Source: Marinomonas ostreistagni (GTDB taxonomy: Bacteria; Pseudomonadota; Gammaproteobacteria; Pseudomonadales; Marinomonadaceae). From it: a stretch of DNA of 64,000 nucleotides. Location of the stretch: positions 744,001 to 808,000 of the forward strand of contig NZ_JAFEKF010000002.1 in NCBI RefSeq assembly GCF_016888445.1, given 5' to 3'. Position numbers and translations under genes: made by a program. Positions 1 to 7,221 of this stretch are shown piece by piece. Below the pieces are notes generated by a model that did not search any database, was not told where the DNA came from, and saw only the letters and a list, made by a program, of their open reading frames with translations. Each line of letters begins with the position of its first letter. Within the stretch, counting starts at the first letter, position 1.

Positions 1-432
1 TTTCAGCTAGTCGAGTCGAGCGAGGCGGGCATGCTGTCGCAGGTGAACCGTAACGCACGCCGTGACAAGTGGATTGTCTTCTTAGGCTGGGAGCCACACC
101 CAATGAACGCTAACTTTGATATGGCTTATCTAGACGGTGGTGATGATTACTTCGGCCCTAACTACGGTGGCGCGAATGTTCACACGAACGTACGCAAAGG
201 CTACCTTGAAGAATGTCCAAATGTTGGCAACTTGTTAACCAATCTTAACTTTACCCTCGAAATGGAAAACGAGGTGATGAGCTTGATCTTAGACGAAGGT
301 CAAAAGCCTGAAGCCGCAGCCGCTCAATGGCTGAAACAAAATCCAGCGGTGTTGGATACTTGGTTAGAAGGCGTCTCTACTCAATCTGGCGATAACGGCC
401 TAGCGGCTGTGAAAGGCTCTCTCGGCCTCTAA
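1..432 (+). CDS. choX: Choline ABC transporter substrate-binding protein, C-terminal part
   Basis: The frame is open from base 1, so the start lies outside the window; 143 C-terminal codons are present. The product would be the periplasmic choline-binding protein that delivers choline to the ChoW/ChoV importer. The visible part carries the FLGWEPHPMN stretch and the YLDGGDDYFGPNYGGANV region typical of ChoX/ProX-type quaternary-amine binding proteins. The identity is reinforced by the permease and ATPase that follow in the same direction. Choline specificity rather than glycine betaine is inferred from resemblance to ChoX and is not proven. Choline is normally imported as a precursor of the osmoprotectant glycine betaine. 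Confidence 0.85.
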   Translation, partial: FQLVESSEAGMLSQVNRNARRDKWIVFLGWEPHPMNANFDMAYLDGGDDYFGPNYGGANVHTNVRKGYLEECPNVGNLLTNLNFTLEMENEVMSLILDEGQKPEAAAAQWLKQNPAVLDTWLEGVSTQSGDNGLAAVKGSLGL

Positions 433-469
433 ATACGCGCTCCCCCTGTTTGTTGTAATTGCTTACTAA

Positions 470-490
470 GGCACCCTTTTTAGGGTGTCT
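470..490 (+). other. Small intercistronic hairpin between choX and choW
   Basis: A CACCC/GGGTG stem with a T-rich loop lies 40 bases after the choX stop and before the choW ribosome site. It has no following T run, so it looks more like an mRNA-stabilising or attenuating hairpin than a full terminator. Such hairpins often keep binding-protein mRNA in excess over permease mRNA. Confidence 0.3.
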
Positions 491-525
491 CGGTAACGGC
501 TGTAAGTTTTTTGGAGATCTCGCGT

Positions 526-1371
526 ATGAATTGGCTAACTGAGCATAAAATTCCCCTTGGCGATACGATGGAAACCTTTGTTAACTGGTTGATCGATGTT
601 GCTTCTTTCTTTTTCGACTTTATTTCAATCACTCTAGAAACCATGATTTTTGCCATGGTCGATGGCCTAGAATGGATGAACCCTTTTGCCGTCGTGGCGA
701 TCGTTCTAGCGTTTGTCTGGTGGCTGCACCGTAGTCTGCCGATGCTGGCATTTGTTACGCTGGCGTTTTTATTGATTATGAACCTAGGCTACTGGCAAGA
801 AACTATCCAAACCTTGGTGTTGGTGGTGACGGCGACCATGATCAGTGTCTTGATCGGCGTGCCGATCGGTATTGCGGCGGCGCACCGTCCATTGTTGTAC
901 ACGATTTTGCGCCCAATTTTGGATTTGATGCAGACCATTCCAACGTTTGTGTACTTGATCCCAACCTTGATTCTATTCGGTCTTGGCTATGTGCCGGGTC
1001 TGATCTCAACCATTATTTTTGCCATCGCCGCACCGATTCGTTTGACTTACTTAGGCATTAGTAAGGTGCCTAATGAGCTGCGTGAAGCCGGCTTGGCCTT
1101 TGGTTGCACCAAATCCAAATTACTCTACCGCGTGGAGTTGCCAGCGGCGATGCCAAGCATCATGGCGGGTGTGACCCAATGTATCATGCTGTCACTTTCG
1201 ATGGTGGTGATCGCGGCGCTAGTTGGCGCAGATGGTCTGGGTAAACCTGTGGTACGTGCGCTAAATACGGTGAATATTTCGCAAGGCTTTGAGGCGGGTG
1301 TGGCGATCGTGTTGGTGGCCATCATGCTGGATCGCATCTGTAAAACACCTAATTCAAAGGCGGAGGGTTAA
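526..1371 (+). CDS. choW: Choline ABC transporter permease
   Basis: Inner-membrane permease of the choline importer, 281 aa. The N-terminal third is a hydrophobic extension with paired membrane segments. It is followed by the binding-protein-dependent transport domain, with the conserved EAGLAFGCTKSKLLYRVELPAA coupling region near residue 190, where the ATPase docks. I chose ATG 526 over an in-frame TTG at 511 because GGAG at 513-516 sits nine bases before this ATG. The gene is three bases from choV and shares its operon with choX. The family also includes the glycine betaine/proline permease ProW, so the exact substrate rests on the neighbouring ChoX-like protein. Confidence 0.88.
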   Translation: MNWLTEHKIPLGDTMETFVNWLIDVASFFFDFISITLETMIFAMVDGLEWMNPFAVVAIVLAFVWWLHRSLPMLAFVTLAFLLIMNLGYWQETIQTLVLVVTATMISVLIGVPIGIAAAHRPLLYTILRPILDLMQTIPTFVYLIPTLILFGLGYVPGLISTIIFAIAAPIRLTYLGISKVPNELREAGLAFGCTKSKLLYRVELPAAMPSIMAGVTQCIMLSLSMVVIAALVGADGLGKPVVRALNTVNISQGFEAGVAIVLVAIMLDRICKTPNSKAEG

Positions 1372-1374
1372 GTT

Positions 1375-2556
1375 ATGCCAATGGTTCAAATTGAACATCT
1401 AGACATTGTCTTTGGTAACCAGATGCGCGAGTCACTGCGCTTGTTAGACAAAGGCATGAGCCGCCCTGAGATTTTGGCCCGCACGGGTGATGTGGTCGGT
1501 GTGCAGGATGCCACTATCTCAGTAGAAGAAGGTGAGATTTGTGTGTTGATGGGGCTGTCAGGCTCGGGTAAATCGACCCTGTTGCGCGCTATCAATGGGC
1601 TTAACAAAGTCGCTCGCGGCCGCTGCTTGGTCAAAGACGGTGAACGCATGGTCGATATGGCCAAGTGCGATGAAAATACTTTACGCCATATGCGTACCAA
1701 TCGCGTGTCCATGGTGTTTCAAAGCTTTGCCTTGATGCCTTGGTTGACGGTTCTGGAGAACGTGGCTTTTGGTCTTGAAATGCAAGGCGTGCCGAAAAAA
1801 GAGCGTGAAGAGCGTGCTAACAAGCAGCTGAAAATGGTCGGCCTATACGATTGGCGTGATAAAAAACCAGATGAATTGTCGGGTGGTATGCGCCAACGTG
1901 TCGGTTTAGCGCGCGCTTTTGTGATGGACTCGGATATTCTATTAATGGACGAACCGTTTTCTGCCTTGGACCCGTTGATTCGTTCTCAGTTGCAAGATGA
2001 GCTGATCGAGCTGCAAAAACGCTTAAAGAAAACCATCATCTTTGTGAGTCACGATTTGGACGAGGCGCTTAAGATCGGCTCTAAGATTGCCATTATGGAG
2101 TCGGCGCGCATCATCCAAGAAGATGTGCCAGAGCAGATTGTGCTCAACCCAGCGACCGAGTATGTGGAGAAATTTGTGGCGCACACGAATCCATTGAATG
2201 TGTTGCGCGGTAATGCCCTGATGACGCCGATCGATCAAGTGGCGCAGCTAGATGGCTGGTACCATGTTAATGAGCACTTGAGTTTAGACATCCAAGACGG
2301 CCAGCTCAAAGCAGCCAGTTCTCATGGTCAAAATGTGGCGATCAGCCAGTGGCACGAAGGCATGGCGATCGAAGACATGCCAGAGCAAAGCGTGGTTACG
2401 GTGCCGGTGGATGTGTCGATGCGCGATGCGGTTGAAATTCGTTATCACACCAAGCTTCCCTTGGTGCTTGAGCGTGATGGCAAGTGTGTCGGGGTTTTGG
2501 GGGATCATCAGTTTTATCATGCACTGCTGGGTAAACATTTCAGCCGTGCGTCTTAG
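1375..2556 (+). CDS. choV: Choline ABC transporter ATP-binding protein
   Basis: Cytoplasmic ATPase driving choline uptake with ChoW, 393 aa, the usual length for ProV/ChoV proteins. Walker A (GLSGSGKST, residues 60-68), the ABC signature LSGGMRQRV, Walker B ILLMDEPF and the switch HDLDEA are all present. About 120 residues follow the ATPase core and match the position of the CBS-like regulatory tail that senses ionic strength in this family. A GGAGG element overlaps the end of choW, so translation is probably coupled. The gene ends the operon; a hairpin at 2567-2581 and a strong terminator at 2690 follow. Confidence 0.9.
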   Translation: MPMVQIEHLDIVFGNQMRESLRLLDKGMSRPEILARTGDVVGVQDATISVEEGEICVLMGLSGSGKSTLLRAINGLNKVARGRCLVKDGERMVDMAKCDENTLRHMRTNRVSMVFQSFALMPWLTVLENVAFGLEMQGVPKKEREERANKQLKMVGLYDWRDKKPDELSGGMRQRVGLARAFVMDSDILLMDEPFSALDPLIRSQLQDELIELQKRLKKTIIFVSHDLDEALKIGSKIAIMESARIIQEDVPEQIVLNPATEYVEKFVAHTNPLNVLRGNALMTPIDQVAQLDGWYHVNEHLSLDIQDGQLKAASSHGQNVAISQWHEGMAIEDMPEQSVVTVPVDVSMRDAVEIRYHTKLPLVLERDGKCVGVLGDHQFYHALLGKHFSRAS

Positions 2557-2689
2557 CGCTTAATGCGTCACCAGTTTGGTGAAGTCAAAATGAAGGCCGG
2601 TGCGCCGCGGCTTAGCAAGGAATGCTAACCACGGTGAATTCTGTAGGGGAAGGTCGGTCTTTGTTTTGATGGATCCGCTTTATTAGGAA

Positions 2690-2723
2690 GGCATTAGATC
2701 TGTGAGGGTCTAGTGCCTTTTTT
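2690..2723 (+). terminator. Rho-independent terminator of the cho operon
   Basis: Inverted repeat GGCATTAGA (2690-2698) and TCTAGTGCC (2709-2717), one G-T pair, followed by six T. It lies about 130 bases after choV. The rest of the gap up to 2846 holds an imperfect GC-rich hairpin (about 2606-2638) and presumably the promoter of the next gene; no ORF is evident. Confidence 0.85.
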
Positions 2724-2846
2724 GTATGGGCTAAAGCTTGCAATTGCTCTTTTAAGAGAGCGCTAATGTGATTAGACTTTAACCACTTTTAAGCTGTTTA
2801 ATAAACGCTTTATGTGCCCGCTGAAATGACATTGGAAGGTTGATTC

Positions 2847-4154
2847 ATGTTTAAGCAAACCCTGTTGCCGATTTGGAGTCTGTTGTTTGGTATCGCCATT
2901 ATTACCATGGCCGGTGCGCTGCAAGGCTCGTTATTAGGTATTCGTGCATCGATTGAAGAGTTCAATACCACCGCCACGGGTTTGATCATGTCGGCGTACT
3001 ATGTGGGCTTTATCCTAGGCTCGCTGCTGGTGCCAACCTGGGTCAAAAATGTCGGCCATATTCGAGTGTTTGCTGCCGTGGCTTCTATGGCGTCGATCAC
3101 CATTTTGCTGCAGTCGCTGGTCGTTAACCCATGGTTTTGGATGCTGATGCGTATGGGCACAGGTCTGTGTTACGCGGCACTGTTTATCGTTACCGAAAGT
3201 TGGCTCAATGCCATCGCCACCAATAATACCCGCGGGCGTTTATTTTCGATCTACATCATTGAGGTGTGGGCCAGCCAAACCTTGTCGCAATTCTTGCTCA
3301 ACGTGGGCTCGCCTAGCGGCTTTGATCTGTTTATTTTGACCTCGGTGCTGATTTCGTTGGCGCTGGTGCCGCTGTTGATGGTGCGCACGCCCTCGCCAAC
3401 CATCGAGGTGCCGGAGAAGCTGAATATTTTAGGCTTGATCAAAACCGCGCCTTTAGGTGCCAGTGGCGCGTTTGTCGCAGGCCTTACTGCTGGTGCGTTA
3501 TTAGGTTTAGCGGCGCTGTATGGTAAAAGTATTGGGCTTAATATTGCCGAAATCTCGCTGTTTGTGGGGGCTAGCTACTTAGGTGGGATGATTCTTCAGT
3601 GGCCGATTGGTAAACTATCGGATCGCCAAGACCGGCGCATGACCATTCTTTGGGTGGGCGTTGTGGGGGCCATCATGGCGCTAACGGTGCCGCTTGGCCA
3701 AGGTATGGACAGCTTTGCTTTGATGTTGGTGGGTATGTTTTTGGCGGGCGCGTTTACGTTCCCCATGTATGCGCTGTCGTCATCCCATATGAATGATCAA
3801 CTGCGCCCTGAGCAAGTATTGTCTGCCAGTAGTGGCTTGATTTTATTCAACGGTGCCGGCGGTGTGATCGGGCCGTTGGTGGCGTCTTTTATGATGGATG
3901 TGGTGAGCGTCAATGCGCTGTTTTGGTACCTAGGCGCCATGAACCTAACCATCGCTGTCTATGCCTACTACCGTATTAAAGTCACACCGCCGACGGTGAT
4001 CGAAGATCAGGGTGATCACGTGCATGTGGGCATCGCGGTGTCACCGGTCGTGACGGCGGAGATGTTGTCAGAAGCGGACTCTGGTTCCATGAGTAATCAA
4101 ACGCCTGAGCCAGAAGAGATGGAACAGGCGCAAGAGGGCGAGTTGAAGCTTTGA
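2847..4154 (+). CDS. MFS transporter, YcaD-like
   Basis: Twelve-helix major facilitator superfamily protein of 435 aa in the inner membrane. The N-terminal half (GALQGSLLGIRA, then the loop after helix 2) and the WLNAIATNNTRGRLFSIYIIEVW segment resemble the YcaD family of putative transporters, whose substrate is unknown. A second MFS loop, GKLSDRQDRR, is seen near residue 255. The last 45 residues form an acidic, probably cytoplasmic tail. GGAAGG at 2834-2839 supports the ATG at 2847. It appears monocistronic, flanked by terminators and a long gap before galU. The substrate cannot be predicted. Confidence 0.8.
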   Translation: MFKQTLLPIWSLLFGIAIITMAGALQGSLLGIRASIEEFNTTATGLIMSAYYVGFILGSLLVPTWVKNVGHIRVFAAVASMASITILLQSLVVNPWFWMLMRMGTGLCYAALFIVTESWLNAIATNNTRGRLFSIYIIEVWASQTLSQFLLNVGSPSGFDLFILTSVLISLALVPLLMVRTPSPTIEVPEKLNILGLIKTAPLGASGAFVAGLTAGALLGLAALYGKSIGLNIAEISLFVGASYLGGMILQWPIGKLSDRQDRRMTILWVGVVGAIMALTVPLGQGMDSFALMLVGMFLAGAFTFPMYALSSSHMNDQLRPEQVLSASSGLILFNGAGGVIGPLVASFMMDVVSVNALFWYLGAMNLTIAVYAYYRIKVTPPTVIEDQGDHVHVGIAVSPVVTAEMLSEADSGSMSNQTPEPEEMEQAQEGELKL

Positions 4155-4251
4155 TACATCAATTCTGCTTTTATTGCACAAGGTTTGCCGTAAGGTGTCA
4201 GCCAAGTGTGTAGAATTAGTTTTATTATTTAGATGATTTTGGCCTAATCGG

Positions 4252-4267
4252 TGGCACGCTATGTGCA
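4252..4267 (+). promoter_or_regulatory. Candidate sigma-54 (-24/-12) promoter upstream of galU
   Basis: TGGCACG-CTAT-GTGCA matches 11 of 12 conserved positions of the sigma-54 consensus TGGCACG-N4-TTGCW. The -24 GG is at 4253-4254 and the -12 GC at 4265-4266, with the required ten-base spacing. Predicted transcription start is about 4278, giving a leader of roughly 177 bases before galU. No enhancer-binding site was identified. Confidence 0.5.
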
Positions 4268-4330
4268 ACTCATTAGGTGCGATAAGTAAAACCTACAAAA
4301 GGCCGTCAGTGCCATAGGCCTGATTGGGCG

Positions 4331-4347
4331 GCGTTAGGAGATAACGC
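4331..4347 (+). other. Hairpin with GGAGA loop in the galU leader
   Basis: A perfect six-base stem GCGTTA/TAACGC presents GGAGA in its loop. An unpaired GGA in a hairpin loop is the binding pattern of CsrA/RsmA. It lies within the untranslated region between the candidate sigma-54 promoter and galU, next to a possible AGGCC/GGCCT hairpin. A role is inferred from pattern only. Confidence 0.35.
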
Positions 4348-4454
4348 GACACAGTGTGCTCATCATACTGTCATCCGATCAGTGTTAAGTTAATGAGGTC
4401 TGCTGTTGTTTTAGTTGTATGAGCGGCCCATTCGTTTTTAGAGAAGGAAGAATT

Positions 4455-5285
4455 ATGATTCGTAAATGTTTATTCCCTGTTGCAGGATACGGCACGCGCT
4501 TTTTGCCAGCAACAAAGTCGATGCCTAAAGAGATGCTGCCAGTCGTAAACAAGCCGTTGGTACAATACGGTGTTGAGGAAGCGGTGGAAGCAGGTTTAGA
4601 AAACATTACGTTTGTAACTGGCCGTGGCAAGCGTTCGATTGCTGACCACTTTGACATCAGTTACGAAGTCGAGCATCAAATTGCCGGCACAGCCAAAGAA
4701 GAGTACCTAACCGGTATTCGTCATTTGATCGACACGGTGAACTTCTCGTTCATCCGTCAGCATGAAATGAAAGGTCTAGGCCATGCGATCCTTACTGGTG
4801 AGTCTTTAATCGGTGACGAGTCGTTTGGTGTAGTGCTAGCAGACGATTTATGTATTGGTGGTGAATACGACGGCGTGATGGCGCAGATGGTGAAATTGCA
4901 CAAGCAATTCCGTTGCTCAATCGTCGCGATTCAAGAAGTGCCAGAAGACGAAGCCCATAAATACGGCGTGATCGCCGGTGAAGCCATGAGTGATGGTATT
5001 TTCCGTATCACTGACATGGTTGAGAAACCACCAAAAGGCGAAGCGCCTTCGAACCTAGCGATCATTGGTCGTTACATCCTAACGCCGGATATCTTTGATA
5101 AGATTCGCGAAACACCACCAGGCAAAAATGGTGAAGTGCAGATCACCGATGCGATCCTACGCCAAGCGCAAGAAGGTTGTGTGTTGGGCTATAAATTCAA
5201 AGGTCGCCGCTTTGACTGTGGTAGTGTGGATGGCTTCGTTGAAGCAACCAACTACTGCTACGAAAACATTTACAAAGCTAAGTAA
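4455..5285 (+). CDS. galU: UTP-glucose-1-phosphate uridylyltransferase
   Basis: Makes UDP-glucose from UTP and glucose-1-phosphate in the cytoplasm, the precursor for Ugd, LPS core glucosylation and exopolysaccharide. The 276-aa protein opens with the nucleotidyltransferase motif GYGTRFLPATKSMPKEMLP and contains EKPP and the VLADDL uridine/metal site, all as in GalU. I chose ATG 4455, preceded by GAAGGAAG, over an upstream in-frame ATG at 4419 that would add 12 non-homologous residues. The 300-base upstream gap holds a candidate sigma-54 promoter and structured leader. The gene ends at a bidirectional terminator shared with suhB. Ugd, encoded 23 kb away, would use its product. Confidence 0.95.
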   Translation: MIRKCLFPVAGYGTRFLPATKSMPKEMLPVVNKPLVQYGVEEAVEAGLENITFVTGRGKRSIADHFDISYEVEHQIAGTAKEEYLTGIRHLIDTVNFSFIRQHEMKGLGHAILTGESLIGDESFGVVLADDLCIGGEYDGVMAQMVKLHKQFRCSIVAIQEVPEDEAHKYGVIAGEAMSDGIFRITDMVEKPPKGEAPSNLAIIGRYILTPDIFDKIRETPPGKNGEVQITDAILRQAQEGCVLGYKFKGRRFDCGSVDGFVEATNYCYENIYKAK

Positions 5286-5311
5286 GATCTATACTTACTT
5301 AAGTTTTAAGC

Positions 5312-5344
5312 AAAAAAAAGCCAGCTCATGGAGCTGGCTTTTTT
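5312..5344. terminator. Bidirectional terminator between galU and suhB
   Basis: Eight A, stem GCCAGCTC (5320-5327), three-base loop, GAGCTGGC (5331-5338), six T. The A tract on one side and T tract on the other suit termination of both convergent genes. Confidence 0.92.
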
Positions 5345-5362
5345 GTGTCCGTCTAACAAGGA

Positions 5363-6154
5363 TTAGCCATTAAGCTGCTTGTTAAGGATCGGTAATAGGT
5401 ATTTGAATAGGCGTGGATTAGCACACAAAACGTGACCACTTTCGTAGTTTGGTGAGCCGTCAAATCCTGCAAATAGGCAGCCTGCTTCTTTAGCGATGAA
5501 CAGTGGTGCTTGCACTTCCCATTCACGTAGGTCTAGGCCCCAAGCAGCATCTAAGCGACCCGCCGCAACGTTGGCTAGCATCAGTGCTGGTGCGTCTTGC
5601 ATCATCACGCGAGCGCCTTTATGGGCAACTTCTTCTAGCACTTTAAATTGACCAGCGGCGTACGCGATCGTGGTTTCGGTGCCAGGGAATTGTGAGCCAA
5701 GAGTGGTGTTTTCTAGCGAGCGAGCGCCGCCAGTACGGATACGAGAATTGTTTAGGTAAGCGCCACGGCCTTTGCTGGCATAGAACTCATCACGCGTCGC
5801 TGGGTTAACCATAAGCGCGTGTTCCACTTTACCCGCAACAAGGTAACTGATGGTGATCACGTGACCTGGAAGGCTACGTGTAAACAGGTGCTGACCTTGG
5901 ATGGCATCGATGATCCATTCGCCTTCGTTGCCTTCTTGTACTGAGCCTTGTAGACGCGTGGTAATCGTGTCTGCTGGGTAGGCTTTTTCTAGGTGGTGAA
6001 CGATAGTGCGTTCAGCGCCTTGGCATACGTTTTGGTAGACTTCGTTGGCGTTTTGGCCCTGTTCTTTGTCGAATAGGAACTTTTCTTGCGCGTGAAGGAT
6101 GAAGTCGGCGGCAGCGCGAGCCGCTTTCATAGCGACATTAATTCGTGGTTGCAT
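5363..6154 (-). CDS. suhB: SuhB-like protein with degenerate inositol monophosphatase site
   Basis: A 263-aa member of the inositol monophosphatase family that lines up along its whole length with SuhB. It sits divergent from trmJ, the same arrangement as in E. coli, so it is the positional orthologue. Most metal and catalytic positions are changed. Aligned to E. coli SuhB from memory, D44 is C44, E67 and E68 are R67 and L68, the DPLDGT motif reads DAIQGQ (residues 83-88; D84 is kept, D87 is lost), and the WD near D212 is WE. The enzyme is therefore predicted inactive. E. coli SuhB also works as a Nus factor in rRNA antitermination, a role known not to need phosphatase activity, so that function may be what is retained here. 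The frame is intact, so decay into a pseudogene is unlikely. Confidence 0.85.
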   Translation of the reverse strand: MQPRINVAMKAARAAADFILHAQEKFLFDKEQGQNANEVYQNVCQGAERTIVHHLEKAYPADTITTRLQGSVQEGNEGEWIIDAIQGQHLFTRSLPGHVITISYLVAGKVEHALMVNPATRDEFYASKGRGAYLNNSRIRTGGARSLENTTLGSQFPGTETTIAYAAGQFKVLEEVAHKGARVMMQDAPALMLANVAAGRLDAAWGLDLREWEVQAPLFIAKEAGCLFAGFDGSPNYESGHVLCANPRLFKYLLPILNKQLNG

Positions 6155-6232
6155 GGGATACCATTTATTGAATCAATAGGGCAGCATCTGTCTTTTGGAC
6201 AGTCTGTTGCGGTTATAGTGTTAAAGAGCGTG

Positions 6233-6260
6233 TTGATACGATGTAGCTTTTAGGTATCAA
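6233..6260. other. Inverted repeat in the suhB-trmJ divergent promoter region
   Basis: TTGATAC (6233-6239) and GTATCAA (6254-6260) form a perfect 7-base inverted repeat with 14 bases between, in the 250-base gap separating the two divergent genes. A short CTGTC/GACAG hairpin lies nearby at about 6188-6202. It could be an operator, but no regulator is identifiable. Confidence 0.3.
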
Positions 6261-6404
6261 TCTTTGTGGGCGCGAATTCTAGCCCAAATGGCGCTCCTAA
6301 TCCAGTGAAAAGATGGTTAAATTCTGTCCAAATGCTGGGTTAATGGCAAATCTCTGATAACATGGGCGCCTTATTGCTTTTTAGAGATTTGGTAGCACAC
6401 AACT

Positions 6405-7124
6405 ATGCAGCAGAACGTAAAAATTGTCCTGGTTAATACGTCCCACCCAGGCAATATTGGCGGTACCGCCCGGGCGATGAAAAACATGGGATTGAGCGAG
6501 CTGGTGCTGGTTGATCCTAAGCTGTTTCCCCATGATGAAGCCATCAGCCGAGCATCGGGGGCGACCGATATTTTGGATAATGCAAAAGTCGTTGCCACGC
6601 TGGAAGAGGCGATCGCAGACTGTCAGTTGGCGATCGGCACCAGTGCGCGCGAGCGTCATATTCCGTGGCCTCTTGTCGATCCGCGCCAAGCCGCGGATTT
6701 AGTCTTTAGTGAGCAGCTAAAAACCGCATTTGTATTCGGGCGTGAAGATCGTGGCTTGACCAACGAAGAGCTGCAACGCTGTCACTACCATGTGCATATC
6801 CCGTCGGTAGAAGGCTTTAGTTCACTAAACTTAGCGGCAGCGGTGCAAGTGATCGCTTACGAACTGCGTATGCAAGAGCTGGCGCAGCAGGATGGTCCGA
6901 TCGTACAGAGCAAATGGGATGTGCCAGCGGCCACGACCGAGCAGCTAGATTACATGCTGACCCATTTGGAAAAGGTCTTGGGTGATATCGAGTTTTTAGA
7001 CCCGAAAGCGCCACGCCAAGTGATGACGCGTTTTCGTCGTCTGTTCCAGCGTTCGCAGCTGGACCAACAAGAAGTCGGCATGCTACGTGGCGTGTTAACG
7101 GCGATCGAAAAGCAACACAAATAA
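6405..7124 (+). CDS. trmJ: tRNA (cytidine/uridine-32-2'-O)-methyltransferase
   Basis: SPOUT-class (TrmH family) enzyme that methylates the ribose of nucleotide 32 in certain tRNAs using S-adenosylmethionine. The 239-aa protein has the N-terminal motif NTSHPGNIGGTARAM, the FGRED.GLTNEEL segment, and the knot-forming IPSVEGFSSLNLAAAVQV motif that binds the cofactor. A C-terminal extension of about 80 residues is typical of TrmJ. It is divergent from suhB, a conserved gammaproteobacterial arrangement, and ends at a strong terminator. The ribosome-binding site is weak (GGTAG at 6391). Confidence 0.92.
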   Translation: MQQNVKIVLVNTSHPGNIGGTARAMKNMGLSELVLVDPKLFPHDEAISRASGATDILDNAKVVATLEEAIADCQLAIGTSARERHIPWPLVDPRQAADLVFSEQLKTAFVFGREDRGLTNEELQRCHYHVHIPSVEGFSSLNLAAAVQVIAYELRMQELAQQDGPIVQSKWDVPAATTEQLDYMLTHLEKVLGDIEFLDPKAPRQVMTRFRRLFQRSQLDQQEVGMLRGVLTAIEKQHK

Positions 7125-7164
7125 ATATTGCGCTAACGTTGTCGGTTAGCTCGCTATGTCAGAC

Positions 7165-7204
7165 ACAAAAAAGCCCGCCTAAAGATCTTTAGGCGGGCTT
7201 TTTA
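7165..7204. terminator. Bidirectional terminator between trmJ and gnd
   Basis: A perfect 30-base palindrome at 7171-7200 (13-base stem with GATC loop, arms rich in GCCCGCC) flanked by A on the left and T on the right. It serves the convergent trmJ and gnd genes. Confidence 0.93.
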
Positions 7205-7221
7205 ATGGCAATGAGCCGGGC

